In this document: piece by piece, positions 36,610-45,494 of the stretch | Position numbering within the stretch: the first letter of the stretch is position 1 | How the letters are laid out: each line of letters opens with the position of its first letter | Assembly (NCBI RefSeq): GCF_002161445.1 | Contig: NZ_NFHT01000012.1 | Coordinates: 29,355 to 93,354, forward strand | Source: Alistipes sp. An66 | GTDB lineage: Bacteria; Bacteroidota; Bacteroidia; Bacteroidales; Rikenellaceae | Length of the DNA: 64,000 nt | Direction of reading: 5' to 3' | Notes under the pieces: model-generated | Seen by the model: only the letters and a program-made list of their open reading frames with translations | What the model was told of the DNA's origin: nothing | The model's database searches: none | Translations under genes and position numbers: made by a program

Positions 36610-36714
36610 CGGATCCGGGCGGGGCGGAGGTTGCGCCGCAGACCGGCCGGCAGGGATAAGTCTTGTGGTCGGGTTCCGGTTCCGGACAGGAAGTGCATAA
36701 AAAAATCGCCGTCA

Positions 36715-36746
36715 TTTGCAGAATCGGGAAATATTGTCTATTTTTG
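36715..36746 (+). promoter_or_regulatory. Promoter of tRNA-Ser
   Basis: TTTG at 36715-36718, 20 nt, then TATTTTTG at 36739-36746, about 11 bases before the mature 5' end of the tRNA. Confidence 0.75.
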
Positions 36747-36757
36747 CCCTGTATTTC

Positions 36758-36848
36758 GGAAAGATGCAGGAGTGGTTGAACTGGCCCGCCTGGAAAGCGA
36801 GTAAACCTCAAAAGGGTTTCAGGGGTTCGAATCCCCTTCTTTCCGCCA
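36758..36848 (+). tRNA. tRNA-Ser (anticodon GGA)
   Basis: A 91-base gene including an encoded CCA. The acceptor arms GGAAAGA and TCTTTCC pair fully, with G as discriminator. The anticodon loop CTGGAAA gives anticodon GGA, which reads UCC/UCU. A long variable arm (AAACC...GGGTTT) is typical of class II serine tRNAs. The T arm is aggggTTCGAATcccct. Its last 23 bases form the start of a 144-bp direct repeat. Confidence 0.95.
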
Positions 36849-36969
36849 AACGCCGCAGTCGCGGGATGACAAACGACGGATCTTCGGATCCGTCGTTTTC
36901 GTTGTTTTCCGGAGATCCTTCGAAATGAATTTCGAGCCCCTCCGAAAAACACCTTCCGGCAGAGTGCCG
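36826..36969. repeat. 144-bp direct repeat, copy 1 (includes the tRNA-Ser 3' end)
   Basis: It is identical to 37070-37213 except for one base (gatgac against gatggc). It starts at the ttcgaat of the T loop, so copy 1 holds the functional tRNA 3' end, the terminator hairpin and about 65 further bases. Copies are 244 bp apart start to start. This arrangement resembles att duplication by a tRNA-targeting integrase or a local tandem duplication. Confidence 0.9.
36871..36903 (+). terminator. Terminator of tRNA-Ser
   Basis: ACGACGGATC-ttcg-GATCCGTCGT is a perfect 10-bp stem with a UUCG tetraloop followed by TTTTCGTTGTTTT. The same hairpin recurs in the second repeat copy at about 37117-37140, where it follows only a tRNA remnant. 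Confidence 0.85.
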
Positions 36970-37069
36970 TTGTCATCCCTTGCGGCATATTTGGCCGGGT
37001 TCTCACGGGCCGGGGGTTGCGGGGTTACAAGCGTTTATTTCCAGTGGTAACCCCGCGAGGGCTTCGCCC

Positions 37070-37213
37070 TTCGAATCCCCTTCTTTCCGCCAAACGCCGC
37101 AGTCGCGGGATGGCAAACGACGGATCTTCGGATCCGTCGTTTTCGTTGTTTTCCGGAGATCCTTCGAAATGAATTTCGAGCCCCTCCGAAAAACACCTTC
37201 CGGCAGAGTGCCG
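37070..37213. repeat. 144-bp direct repeat, copy 2 (tRNA 3' remnant)
   Basis: This is the second copy of 36826-36969. It carries the last 23 bases of tRNA-Ser, including CCA, without the rest of the gene, then the same hairpin. The 100-bp spacer 36970-37069 contains its own inverted repeat GGGGTTAC...GTAACCCC. Copy 2 ends six bases before the stop codon of the leftward gene at 37219. Confidence 0.9.
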
Positions 37214-37218
37214 GAAAG

Positions 37219-37668
37219 TTATGGGTATTGTGCCTGTCGCGATGCTGTCGGGGGGACCGGGTCTTGCCCGTATCCATGTTCTTGTTCGCAAAAGCTGGCC
37301 GACGGATAACGCGTCCCGACTCTTGCCCCCTCCTTCGTGCGAAGCACTTCGAGCAACTCTTCCGCAATCTCCGGCAGACTGCCTGATGCGCTGCCTTTGC
37401 GCAGCCGGATCCGCTCGCAGGCTATGCGGAGCGGTTCGAGCAAGGCGACCGCTGCAATGATGTAGGACGGAAGTTTGAGACCGCTGATCTCATATTTCAA
37501 CTGGTTCAGATAATTCAGAAACGTGTCGTAGGTCGTTCCCAACAGGTAGCGGCCGTACAGTTCGAAAATCCGCTTGCAGTTGCGGTGGGAGTTCTCTCGC
37601 TCGAAGTAAAATAGTTTGAGCTCCCGGGCCAGCAGAATACGCCATTTCAAATGATTCGGAACATACAT
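37219..37668 (-). CDS. Uncharacterised helical protein, probably altered at its C-terminus
   Basis: A 149-residue frame. Residues 1 to about 115 look like a real, basic, helical protein (MYVPNHLKWRILLARELKLF, then a region with YDTFLNYLNQLKYEISGLKL and a hydrophobic helix). The final 35 residues are rich in P, G, R and Q and look unlike the rest. The stop lies six bases from the 144-bp repeat, so the 3' end may have been rewritten by the event that made the repeat. I do not recognise the family. A DNA-binding role is only a guess. Confidence 0.5.
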   Translation of the reverse strand: MYVPNHLKWRILLARELKLFYFERENSHRNCKRIFELYGRYLLGTTYDTFLNYLNQLKYEISGLKLPSYIIAAVALLEPLRIACERIRLRKGSASGSLPEIAEELLEVLRTKEGARVGTRYPSASFCEQEHGYGQDPVPPTASRQAQYP

Positions 37669-37885
37669 GATCGTCTATTTTGATGGGTTTTCGTTCGTTG
37701 CTCCCGGCCTCCCGACATGGATCCTGTCTCTGCGAAGGACGCTCCGTTCCCGATTGGCTTGTCGTGGGCCGATGTCGCTGCCGTGTGCTGCAAAAGTGCC
37801 GATTCCTGACGGCTGCGCCAACCGGAACCCCAACCGTTAAGGTTGAAATCATATATTTTATTCATAAAATACATATTTTATATTG

Positions 37886-37893
37886 CAAATATA
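37886..37893 (-). promoter_or_regulatory. -7 element for the leftward gene at 37668
   Basis: TATATTTG on the minus strand, in a very AT-rich stretch with a T-run upstream, would start a transcript near 37879 and give a leader of about 210 nt before the ATG. The leader includes CAACC-gttaa-GGTTG at 37844-37858. Confidence 0.45.
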
Positions 37894-38018
37894 GAAAAAT
37901 ATCCGGAATGATCTTGAATGCAATCAATTTTGGACTTTTCGGAACACGGTATGGCAATGGTGGCCGGACGACCCGATCAATTGATGCTCCGTGATATGCA
38001 ACGAAAGAACAAAAGTAT

Positions 38019-38058
38019 TATATTTACAACCTGATTGAAAGTACTCCGAACGGAGTAC
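38019..38058 (+). promoter_or_regulatory. -7-like box and perfect 18-bp palindrome before ugd
   Basis: TATATTTA at 38019-38026 resembles a -7 element but lacks a TTTG at the right distance. Fifteen bases later GTACTCCG-aa-CGGAGTAC (38041-38058) is a perfect inverted repeat about 87 bp before the ugd start. It would sit at the start of the transcript, so it may be an operator or a 5' stabilising hairpin. The rest of the 476-bp interval 37669-38144 holds nothing else I can support. Confidence 0.45.
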
Positions 38059-38144
38059 GCTGCAAAAGGGATATTGACTGCGCTGTTTCTTATAGGGTGC
38101 CCGGATTCCCGCAGATTACGATTAATATTTAAAGTCAAATAGTT

Positions 38145-39383
38145 ATGAAGATTGCAGTGGCCGGTACGGGTTATGTCGGTTTGAGCATTGCGACGTTGTT
38201 GAGCCAGCATCATGAAGTCATTGCCGTGGATATTGTTCCGGAGAAGGTCGACAAAATAAATAACCGCATCTCTCCGATTGTGGATAAGGAGATTGAGGAG
38301 TACTTGAAAACCAAACCGTTGAAATTGCGGGCGACGCTCGATGCCGAAAGCGCCTATCGGGTTGCCGACTTCGTCGTGATCGCCGCACCGACGAATTATG
38401 ATCCGGTGAAGAACTTCTTCGATACGTCCAGCGTGGAGGCCGTCATCGAAATTGTCAAGCGGGTCAACCCGAAAGCGATCATGGTGATTAAAAGTACGAT
38501 CCCCGTCGGCTATACCGAGAGCATTCGGAAGAAGATGGAAACGGACAATATCATTTTTTCTCCCGAATTTCTGCGCGAGAGCCGGGCGTTGTACGACAAC
38601 CTCTATCCGAGCCGGATCATCGTCGGAACGGATATGAACGACCCCCGGTTGGTGGAGGCGGCCCATACCTTTGCCGCCTTGTTGCGGGAGGGGGCGATAA
38701 AAAAGGAGATTGATACGCTCTTCATGGGGATGACCGAGGCGGAGGCCGTCAAGCTCTTTGCCAATACCTATCTGGCGTTGCGTGTCAGCTTCTTCAACGA
38801 ACTGGATACCTATGCCGAGATGAAGGGGTTGGATACGCAATCCATCATTCAGGGGGTAAGTCTGGATCCCCGGATCGGGAACCATTACAACAACCCGTCG
38901 TTCGGTTATGGAGGCTACTGCCTGCCGAAGGATACGAAGCAGCTGCTGGCCAATTACAAGGATGTGCCGGAGAATCTGATCGAGGCGATTGTCGAAAGCA
39001 ATCGTACGCGGAAGGATTTCATCGCGGACCGGATCCTGCACAAGGCCGGTTATTACGACTATTACAGCCGGGGAGATTTCGCTCCGGGGCAGGAACAGCC
39101 GTGTGTGATCGGCGTATATCGGTTGACGATGAAGTCCAACAGCGACAATTTCCGGCAATCGTCCATTCAGGGGATCATGAAACGGATCAAGGCAAAGGGC
39201 GCCGTTGTGATCATTTACGAGCCGACGCTGGAAAGCGGCACCACATTCTTCGGTTCGCGGGTGGTCAATGATTGGGATGAGTTCAAAACGTTGTCGCAGG
39301 TCATCGTTGCCAATCGTTATGATCCGTGTCTGGACGAGGTGAAGGAGAAGGTCTACACCCGGGATATTTTCAAGAGAGACTGA
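38145..39383 (+). CDS. ugd: UDP-glucose 6-dehydrogenase
   Basis: A 412-residue enzyme that oxidises UDP-glucose twice to UDP-glucuronate with NAD. The NAD motif is [10 protein letters not shown] at residues 7-16, and the catalytic Cys259 is in [14 protein letters not shown]. The sequence [15 protein letters not shown] matches the short Ugd form of enterobacteria rather than WecC, the ManNAc dehydrogenase. It provides a uronic acid for the polysaccharide locus, although a 903-bp gap separates it from the rest. Confidence 0.95.
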   Translation: MKIAVAGTGYVGLSIATLLSQHHEVIAVDIVPEKVDKINNRISPIVDKEIEEYLKTKPLKLRATLDAESAYRVADFVVIAAPTNYDPVKNFFDTSSVEAVIEIVKRVNPKAIMVIKSTIPVGYTESIRKKMETDNIIFSPEFLRESRALYDNLYPSRIIVGTDMNDPRLVEAAHTFAALLREGAIKKEIDTLFMGMTEAEAVKLFANTYLALRVSFFNELDTYAEMKGLDTQSIIQGVSLDPRIGNHYNNPSFGYGGYCLPKDTKQLLANYKDVPENLIEAIVESNRTRKDFIADRILHKAGYYDYYSRGDFAPGQEQPCVIGVYRLTMKSNSDNFRQSSIQGIMKRIKAKGAVVIIYEPTLESGTTFFGSRVVNDWDEFKTLSQVIVANRYDPCLDEVKEKVYTRDIFKRD

Positions 39384-39881
39384 TTCCCCGATGGGAATCC
39401 GTTCGCCCGGAACGGTTCGGAAAATAAGTCTCCGAACGAAGTGTTTGGAGAGGTGTCTGCAACTCTTTCAGATATGGAAAGGGAGTGTCTGCCCGATTCC
39501 TCGTCAATTGTGTTGTGGCAGACTTGTTCCGCCGCAGGCCTTGATCCCCTGTGCAGCGATTTTTATCACAGGACGGGGTGTTGCAGATAGGCCTCTCGTC
39601 GTTTCGGCGGCTCCGGTTGCCGACTGTCCGGTCGGTCGTGTATCCTGCGGCGTGTGGCTCCGTGTGGCTCTGCGGTGGTGTGGTTAGGAAGCTCCCGGAG
39701 GTAGCGAAAATCGTCGGATCGGGGCTTGATTGTGTCGGAATCGGGTCTGTTTCTGCTCCTTCCCGACTCCCCGGAACAGGAACAGGGTGTGTCGTCGCGT
39801 GATGTCCTTAATATTCCGATTACTAAACAGATAAGTTCAGGTAAAATAGCGGTGAAACGGATGATTTGTCGCCGGAATTTT
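39384..39881. other. Gene-free interval between ugd and the capsule promoter
   Basis: About 500 bases with no supportable gene. The open frames found here have no recognisable domains and overlap one another. Small hairpins (CCGTTC-gcccg-GAACGG near 39401 and CCCCTGTG...CACAGG...GGGG near 39547) may end the ugd transcript. No clear inverted-repeat pair flanking the downstream promoter was found by eye, so there is no evidence for an invertible switch. Confidence 0.5.
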
Positions 39882-39912
39882 TTTGTTGTGCGCTTCCTTT
39901 TATGTACCTTTG
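39882..39912 (+). promoter_or_regulatory. Promoter of the polysaccharide operon
   Basis: TTTG at 39882-39885, exactly 19 nt, and TACCTTTG at 39905-39912 match the Bacteroidetes consensus fully. Transcription would start near 39919. No other consensus promoter was noticed between here and 63746. Confidence 0.8.
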
Positions 39913-39918
39913 CACTCG

Positions 39919-40286
39919 TAACGTGTGATTTCTGACGTGAAGACGGACAAATAGGCGGGTTTCGATCCGCAGAGGTGCAGGAAATCCGAAGAGTGAGAAA
40001 TTTCAGGAATCGTCTTGGCTGAAATCTAATTATTTGTTTGTCAGCGTATTATGATTGCGTAATGACAAGGCTTGATATTGCCTTCAAGTGAAAAATTCAG
40101 ATGTTCGCTGTCTTCGAATCGCTCCCGATTTGTTAATACGCAGGCTCTCTTTTCAAACCGCCGGATGCAGATGGTTGCTGTCCTCTCTCGGAGGGGTGGT
40201 TTGCGGGCTGATACGGTGTGTGGTTAACGAACCTCTTTTGGCGTAAGATCGAGACAGAAGTTTAATCGGAGAATTTCCCGCTTTCC
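39919..40286 (+). promoter_or_regulatory. Long untranslated leader of the polysaccharide operon
   Basis: About 368 nt of non-coding RNA would precede the first gene. Long leaders before capsule operons in Bacteroides are sites where UpxY-type NusG paralogues act against premature termination, but no such gene is seen in this window. No strong intrinsic terminator was recognised in the leader. A cis element for elongation control is an inference from position. Confidence 0.4.
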
Positions 40287-41441
40287 ATGTTGTACATTGC
40301 TGCCTTTTTGATCTCCTTGTTGAGTGTTTGCTGGATTCATCCGCGTCTGGTGCGGATCGCTTTGGATAAGAATATCGTCGATAATCCCAATGCGCGGAAA
40401 CTGCAACGCAAACCGGTACCCGTACTGGGAGGTATCGCCGTCTTTTTCGGTTCGGTCATCGGACTGGGGTGTGCCAGCCTGGTCTGCAACTGCTCTGAAC
40501 TGTTCATCGTCGTTGTGGCGATGATGATCATGCTCTATACCGGCACGCTGGATGATATTCTCGATCTTTCGCCGGGATTGCGTTTCCTGGTTGAGATTTT
40601 CACGGTGCTGCTGTTGGTCTACGTCGGAGGGTACAGTCTAAATGACTTCCACGGGTTGTGGGGTATTCATCAGATCCCACAATATCTGGCCGTGCCGCTG
40701 ACGGTCGTGGCTGCCGTTGGAATTATCAACGGCATCAATCTGATCGACGGTGTGGATGGCCTTTCGTCGGGCTATTGCATCTTGACGAGTCTCTTCTTCG
40801 GCGGGATGTTCTGGGGTGTCGGAGATCGGGTGATGGCCATGTTGGCCGTGGTGGCGGCAGGGTCGCTGATTCCGTTCTTTTTCCACAATCTCTTCGGCAA
40901 GAGTTCGAAGATGTTCATCGGGGATGGCGGAACGCTCGTCATGGGTATTGTGATTTCGGTGTTCGTCATGCGGACGTTGACGCACGGCACTTTCTGCGAA
41001 ATCTACGATCCGAAGAATGTCGGGTTGATTCCCTTCATGCTGGCTGTCTTGGCGGTACCGGTCTTCGATACGCTTCGCGTGATGACGACGCGCATCCTGA
41101 AACACAGATCCCCGTTCCATCCCGACAAGACGCACCTGCACCACATGTTTATCCGTCTGGGTTGCTCGCATGCCGCCACGACGCTGGCCATTCTGCTGCT
41201 CAATCTGTTTGTCGTCCTGTGTGGATGGCTCAGCTACCTGGCCGGATGCTCGGTTGACATGCAGTTGTACGTGGTGGTCCTGGCGGCGCTTCTGATTACC
41301 GTGGGGCTCTACAACTTCATGGAGTGGCACATCCGCCACAAGACGAAATTCATCCGCCTGCTCCGTCGGATCGGCTATCGCACGCATCTCAATCGTACGG
41401 GTATCTTCTTCTGGCTCCAGAAGAAGATGGACAGGATGTAG
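40287..41441 (+). CDS. WecA/MraY-family undecaprenyl-phosphate sugar-1-phosphate transferase
   Basis: A 384-residue membrane protein with about ten or eleven hydrophobic segments. Asp89-Asp90 in GTLDDILDL and the NLIDGVDGL motif (Asn151, Asp154, Asp157) are the magnesium and substrate residues. FIGDGGT and the HLHHMF histidine motif are also present. It should transfer a HexNAc-1-phosphate, most likely GlcNAc-1-P, to undecaprenyl phosphate and so start the repeat unit. As the first gene after the promoter it fits the role of initiating enzyme. Confidence 0.92.
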   Translation: MLYIAAFLISLLSVCWIHPRLVRIALDKNIVDNPNARKLQRKPVPVLGGIAVFFGSVIGLGCASLVCNCSELFIVVVAMMIMLYTGTLDDILDLSPGLRFLVEIFTVLLLVYVGGYSLNDFHGLWGIHQIPQYLAVPLTVVAAVGIINGINLIDGVDGLSSGYCILTSLFFGGMFWGVGDRVMAMLAVVAAGSLIPFFFHNLFGKSSKMFIGDGGTLVMGIVISVFVMRTLTHGTFCEIYDPKNVGLIPFMLAVLAVPVFDTLRVMTTRILKHRSPFHPDKTHLHHMFIRLGCSHAATTLAILLLNLFVVLCGWLSYLAGCSVDMQLYVVVLAALLITVGLYNFMEWHIRHKTKFIRLLRRIGYRTHLNRTGIFFWLQKKMDRM

Positions 41442-41539
41442 AATTGAAACTTTTCAAGATAAACTCTTTTCATTAAATAGTTAGTCAGCTCATTTGCTCC
41501 TTCGGGAATTGTGCTGGATTTTGTTTACTTTTTTAGTCT

Positions 41540-43090
41540 GTGGAACAGCAAGTAGTTCATGAGTCCCGTGTAAAAAAGTCGTTGCTGAATGCCCGTGTCA
41601 ATTTGATCTTCTACTTTCTGACGTTGGCATTGAGTTTCTTCTCCCGGAAGATTTTTCTGGATACGCTGGGCGCCGATTTTGTGGGTTTGACGGGAACGTT
41701 GCAGAATCTTCTCGGATTCTTGAATCTGGCAGAGTTGGGCATCGGTAGTGCGATTGGTTATGTCCTTTACAAACCGCTATTTGACCATGACGAGTCGAAG
41801 ATCAACGAGATCATATCCGTCTTCGGATATTTGTATCGGTGGATTGGATTTATCATTCTGGGGGCAGGGTTGATCCTTGCATGTTTCCTTCCTCTGATTT
41901 TCCCCGATACGAAATTTGAAATGGGCATTATCTTCTTCGCCTATTTCTCATTTCTTACTTCGTCGTTGATCGGCTATTTCGCCAATTACAAGCAGACATT
42001 GCTCGGAGCCGACCAGCGAAATTATGTGGTAACAGCCTATTTCCAGACAGCAACGATTATTAAGACCTTGATTCAGATGGCAAGTGCCTATTATATGGGT
42101 AGCTACTATCTGTGGGTCGTTATCGAGTTGGTTTTTGGAATTATCTACTCCTTTATCCTTAATTGGAAAATCAATCAGGTTTATCCCTGGTTAAGGAGTG
42201 AGGTCCGTTTGGGAAAACAGTTATTCAAGAAGTATCCCGAGGTGATGAAATACACCAAACAGTTGTTTGTTCATAAAATCGGAGGTTTTGCGCAGTTTCA
42301 GTTAACACCAATTTTAACATATACTTTTATTTCTTTACAATTGGTTGCATATTACGGGAATTATACCATAATAACAGATAAGTTAAATTTATTTGTTTTA
42401 AATTTTCTGAATAGTACTGGAGCAGGAGTGGGGAATTTGATAGCAGAGGGGAATCAAAATAAAATACAAAGAGTATATTGGGAATTAATAGCTATTAGAT
42501 TCTTAATAGGAGGTATTATTGTGTTTGCTGTAAGTCAATTATTGCCAGCATTTATTTCCTTATGGTTAGGGCCTGAATATATCCTATCTAATACTGTTTT
42601 ATATTTACTATTAATAATCTTTCTTATCAATATAGTACGAGGAGTAACAGAGCAATTTTTATTTGGGTTTGGTTTATTTTATGATGTATGGGCGCCATTT
42701 GTGGAGGCTGTAATATTTGTAATCGTCGCTATAATTTGTGGACATTTTTGGGGCTTGAAAGGAATTTTGTTAGGAAATATTTCTAGTTTGATGATAATAA
42801 TATTATTATGGAAACCGTATTTTCTTTTTACAAAGGGTTTCAAGATTCCTGTGTATCGATACTGGATTAACTGGTTAAAATATTTACTAATATTGATATT
42901 TTCGTTGGGATTGAGTGCACTCGTAACGAAATATATTGCTATTGATCCATTTAAAGGTTGGAGTGAATGGATCTTATATGCATGTGTTGTCACTATAGTG
43001 GTTACTGTGATTGAATTATGCCTTTTATTTCTATTTTCACAAGGGATGAGAGATTGTTTGAATAGGATATTAAAAAAATGGACCTCATGA
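41540..43090 (+). CDS. wzx: Wzx-type polysaccharide flippase
   Basis: A 516-residue protein with about 12-14 membrane segments of the MOP/MATE superfamily. The first lies at about residues 19-36, and GLTGTLQNLLGFLNLAELGIGSA is typical of the Wzx N-terminal half. It flips lipid-linked repeat units to the periplasm. The start is GTG at 41540. Base composition changes sharply near 42300: the first half resembles the flanking chromosome and the second half is strongly AT-rich, with no break in the reading frame. Confidence 0.9.
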   Translation: MEQQVVHESRVKKSLLNARVNLIFYFLTLALSFFSRKIFLDTLGADFVGLTGTLQNLLGFLNLAELGIGSAIGYVLYKPLFDHDESKINEIISVFGYLYRWIGFIILGAGLILACFLPLIFPDTKFEMGIIFFAYFSFLTSSLIGYFANYKQTLLGADQRNYVVTAYFQTATIIKTLIQMASAYYMGSYYLWVVIELVFGIIYSFILNWKINQVYPWLRSEVRLGKQLFKKYPEVMKYTKQLFVHKIGGFAQFQLTPILTYTFISLQLVAYYGNYTIITDKLNLFVLNFLNSTGAGVGNLIAEGNQNKIQRVYWELIAIRFLIGGIIVFAVSQLLPAFISLWLGPEYILSNTVLYLLLIIFLINIVRGVTEQFLFGFGLFYDVWAPFVEAVIFVIVAIICGHFWGLKGILLGNISSLMIIILLWKPYFLFTKGFKIPVYRYWINWLKYLLILIFSLGLSALVTKYIAIDPFKGWSEWILYACVVTIVVTVIELCLLFLFSQGMRDCLNRILKKWTS

Positions 43091-43218
43091 GTGTTATATT
43101 CTAATTTATATCGCTAGGGTTGTATTATTTTGATTTTTAATGATTTATATTTTGTGATAGTGATCCTAAATCTGGTTTAGTTTGATTGGGGATTTTTACT
43201 GATTACCTATTGTTAGAT

Positions 43219-44382
43219 ATGAATATTTTAATTACGTCAACTACTCCTTTTCATCCATATAGAGGTGGTGTTGGTCGTGTGACAGATTCTTTGACAAGAG
43301 AATTTATAAAACTGGGGTACTCTGTGTATTATATACACCTTAGTTGGTATATGGAGGATCGAAAAGAATTTGCATATCCTGCTCCCGTAACTATATTGCC
43401 GACCCAAAATATTCATGATCCTCAAAATATAAGATTTTATCATGATTTTTTATTGTCACATAAGATTGATATTATTATCAATCAAGATGGACTATTTGAA
43501 AGTTCTCATCTTTTCTTAAATACTGGAGATATTCCAATAAAGAAGATATCAGTTATTCATAATAATCCAGTCCTTAATTATAATAATCTATGGATAGATA
43601 TATGCCGATTAAAAAATCAAAGTGTACTTGAAAAGATTAAAAGAATTATAAGATGTAGTCTATTTTTTAGGATTAAACGACAAATGAAGTCTCGTTTAAG
43701 ATCTCATTATTGCTATATTGAGAGTAATTCGGACAAGATCGTTTTATTGTCTACTGAATTTCTACATTCAATGGAGTTTCTTAAATTAAAATGTCCTAAT
43801 AAGGTTTGTTGTATTCCTAATCCTAACACATATAGCAATATCAAATATAAAGGTTCTCTCGGCAAGGAAGTTATCTATGTTGGTAGGCTCTCTGTAGTAA
43901 AGCGAATAGATCGCATTTTATGGGTGTGGAATAAATTGTATAGAGATTTTCCGGATTGGAAATTATCAATTGTTGGAGATGGTCCTGAATCCACCTCATT
44001 AAAAGAAAAAGCAAAGCAATTAGGCTTAGAACGAGTTGACTTTTGTGGATTTCAGGATCCTCGATCTTTTTATGAACGAGCCTCAATTATATGTATGACT
44101 TCGATTTATGAAGGATGGGGAATGGTTTTAACAGAGGCAATGCAGTTTGGGTGTATTCCTGTAGTGTATAATAGTTTTGAATCTGTTGTTGATATTGTCA
44201 AACCGGGTGTTACAGGAGAATTAGTCACACCATTCAATCAGAAAGAGTTTGAAAGTAAGATGCGGAGATTAATGTCCGATTCATCATATTTAAATCAATT
44301 GTCAGCGAATGCATTTCAATATGTGAAGAAGTATGATGTATCTAATATTATTAATCAATGGATAAAATTGTTTAATGAATAA
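43219..44382 (+). CDS. Glycosyltransferase family 4
   Basis: The protein is 387 residues from the ATG at 43219 (MNILITSTTPFHPYRGGVGR). A start 33 bases upstream would add a non-homologous piece. It has two Rossmann domains of GT-B type. The C-terminal E-x7-E motif is in YEGWGMVLTEAM, and VGRLSVVKRIDRIL is the usual sugar-nucleotide loop. Strongly AT-rich, like its neighbours to 50055. Its stop overlaps the next start by one base. Confidence 0.9.
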   Translation: MNILITSTTPFHPYRGGVGRVTDSLTREFIKLGYSVYYIHLSWYMEDRKEFAYPAPVTILPTQNIHDPQNIRFYHDFLLSHKIDIIINQDGLFESSHLFLNTGDIPIKKISVIHNNPVLNYNNLWIDICRLKNQSVLEKIKRIIRCSLFFRIKRQMKSRLRSHYCYIESNSDKIVLLSTEFLHSMEFLKLKCPNKVCCIPNPNTYSNIKYKGSLGKEVIYVGRLSVVKRIDRILWVWNKLYRDFPDWKLSIVGDGPESTSLKEKAKQLGLERVDFCGFQDPRSFYERASIICMTSIYEGWGMVLTEAMQFGCIPVVYNSFESVVDIVKPGVTGELVTPFNQKEFESKMRRLMSDSSYLNQLSANAFQYVKKYDVSNIINQWIKLFNE

Positions 44383-45494
44383 TGAGGATATTGATTGTTA
44401 CAATGCATCGAGGCAATAACTATGGCTCTGCATTACAAGTATATGCTTTATCTGAAACACTGAAGGCATTAGGGCATAATCCTATTGTCCTTGACTATAT
44501 TCCATCAAGAATAAATTTTAAATTGGGAGTCAAGCTTGCATTAAAATCCTTATGTAGAATAGGCCCCATTCGTGAGAAATATGATGCTTTAAGGGGGCTC
44601 ATGATTCTAATCTCTTCCAAGCTCCTTTATGATTCATTTTTTAGAAAAAATATAAATCTAACAAAGCCCTATTATTCAATTGATGCTTTAAAAAAGGATT
44701 GCCCTCAAGTTGATATTTATATGACGGGAAGCGATCAGGTTTGGAACAGTTTTCATAATAGGGGAATTGAATATACCTTTTATTTGGATTTTGTTCCAGA
44801 TAAAGCGACAAAAATTGCGTATGCTGCAAGTTTTGGTAAAGAATGTTTAGATGAATGGGAAATTCCTGAGACTAAAAGATTATTGGAGAGATATCAGGCA
44901 ATATCTGTGAGGGAAAGTTCTGCTGTCAATATTCTTGGGAAAATGGGTATTCCGGGAGTTGTTGTTCTTGATCCAACATTTTTATTATCAAAAGACGAGT
45001 GGCTAAGACGACTTCCTCTACTTAAAGTAAAAGAAAAATATCTTTTGATTTATTCGGTGGAGCCCAACAAAAATGACCTTATTGCATATTCAAGATTAAT
45101 TGCGGATAAGTTGGGCCTGAAGATTTATTTGGTAGAGTGGGGTTTGAGAAAATATAGTGGTGTAGATAAGATGTTTTCTCTTTTGAGCCCATTAAAGTTG
45201 TTATCCTATTTTTACAATGCATCCTTTGTAGTTGCAAGTTCTTTTCATGGAACGGCATTATCAATCAATATGAATAAACAATTTGTGTCAATTGCTCCGT
45301 CTAAATTTAATACACGGGTGAAAAGTTTACTTAATCTGGTGAAATTAGATCAACGGTATTTTGATAAAGATACTTTTCAGATTGAGACTGCTTTAATGCC
45401 TATTGATTATACAAGGGTTAATGCGATCCTATTAGAACAGCGATATGATTCTATATCATTTCTAAAAACCGCAATAAACAGCAAAAAGGGATAA
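44382..45494 (+). CDS. Polysaccharide pyruvyl transferase-family protein
   Basis: A 370-residue protein. MHRGNNYGSALQVYAL at the start, MTGSDQVWNS in the middle and SSFHGTALSINMNK near the end are family motifs (PS_pyruv_trans). Such enzymes put pyruvate ketals from phosphoenolpyruvate onto sugars. Some members have other roles. It sits directly before the FrhB-like protein with one-base overlaps on each side, a pairing frequent in Bacteroidetes capsule loci. Confidence 0.88.
   Translation: MRILIVTMHRGNNYGSALQVYALSETLKALGHNPIVLDYIPSRINFKLGVKLALKSLCRIGPIREKYDALRGLMILISSKLLYDSFFRKNINLTKPYYSIDALKKDCPQVDIYMTGSDQVWNSFHNRGIEYTFYLDFVPDKATKIAYAASFGKECLDEWEIPETKRLLERYQAISVRESSAVNILGKMGIPGVVVLDPTFLLSKDEWLRRLPLLKVKEKYLLIYSVEPNKNDLIAYSRLIADKLGLKIYLVEWGLRKYSGVDKMFSLLSPLKLLSYFYNASFVVASSFHGTALSINMNKQFVSIAPSKFNTRVKSLLNLVKLDQRYFDKDTFQIETALMPIDYTRVNAILLEQRYDSISFLKTAINSKKG

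Noticed and set aside
36716..36928. A 70-codon frame across the tRNA gene
   Set aside because: The class II tRNA-Ser with full pairing, CCA, promoter and terminator explains the sequence.
39391..39935. Three small plus-strand frames between ugd and the capsule promoter
   Set aside because: They are Cys/Arg/Val-rich, overlap in different frames, and have no recognisable features.
37669..40286. Invertible capsule promoter flanked by inverted repeats, as in Bacteroides
   Set aside because: No matching inverted-repeat pair around the promoter at 39882-39912 could be found by eye. A computed search would be needed to be sure.
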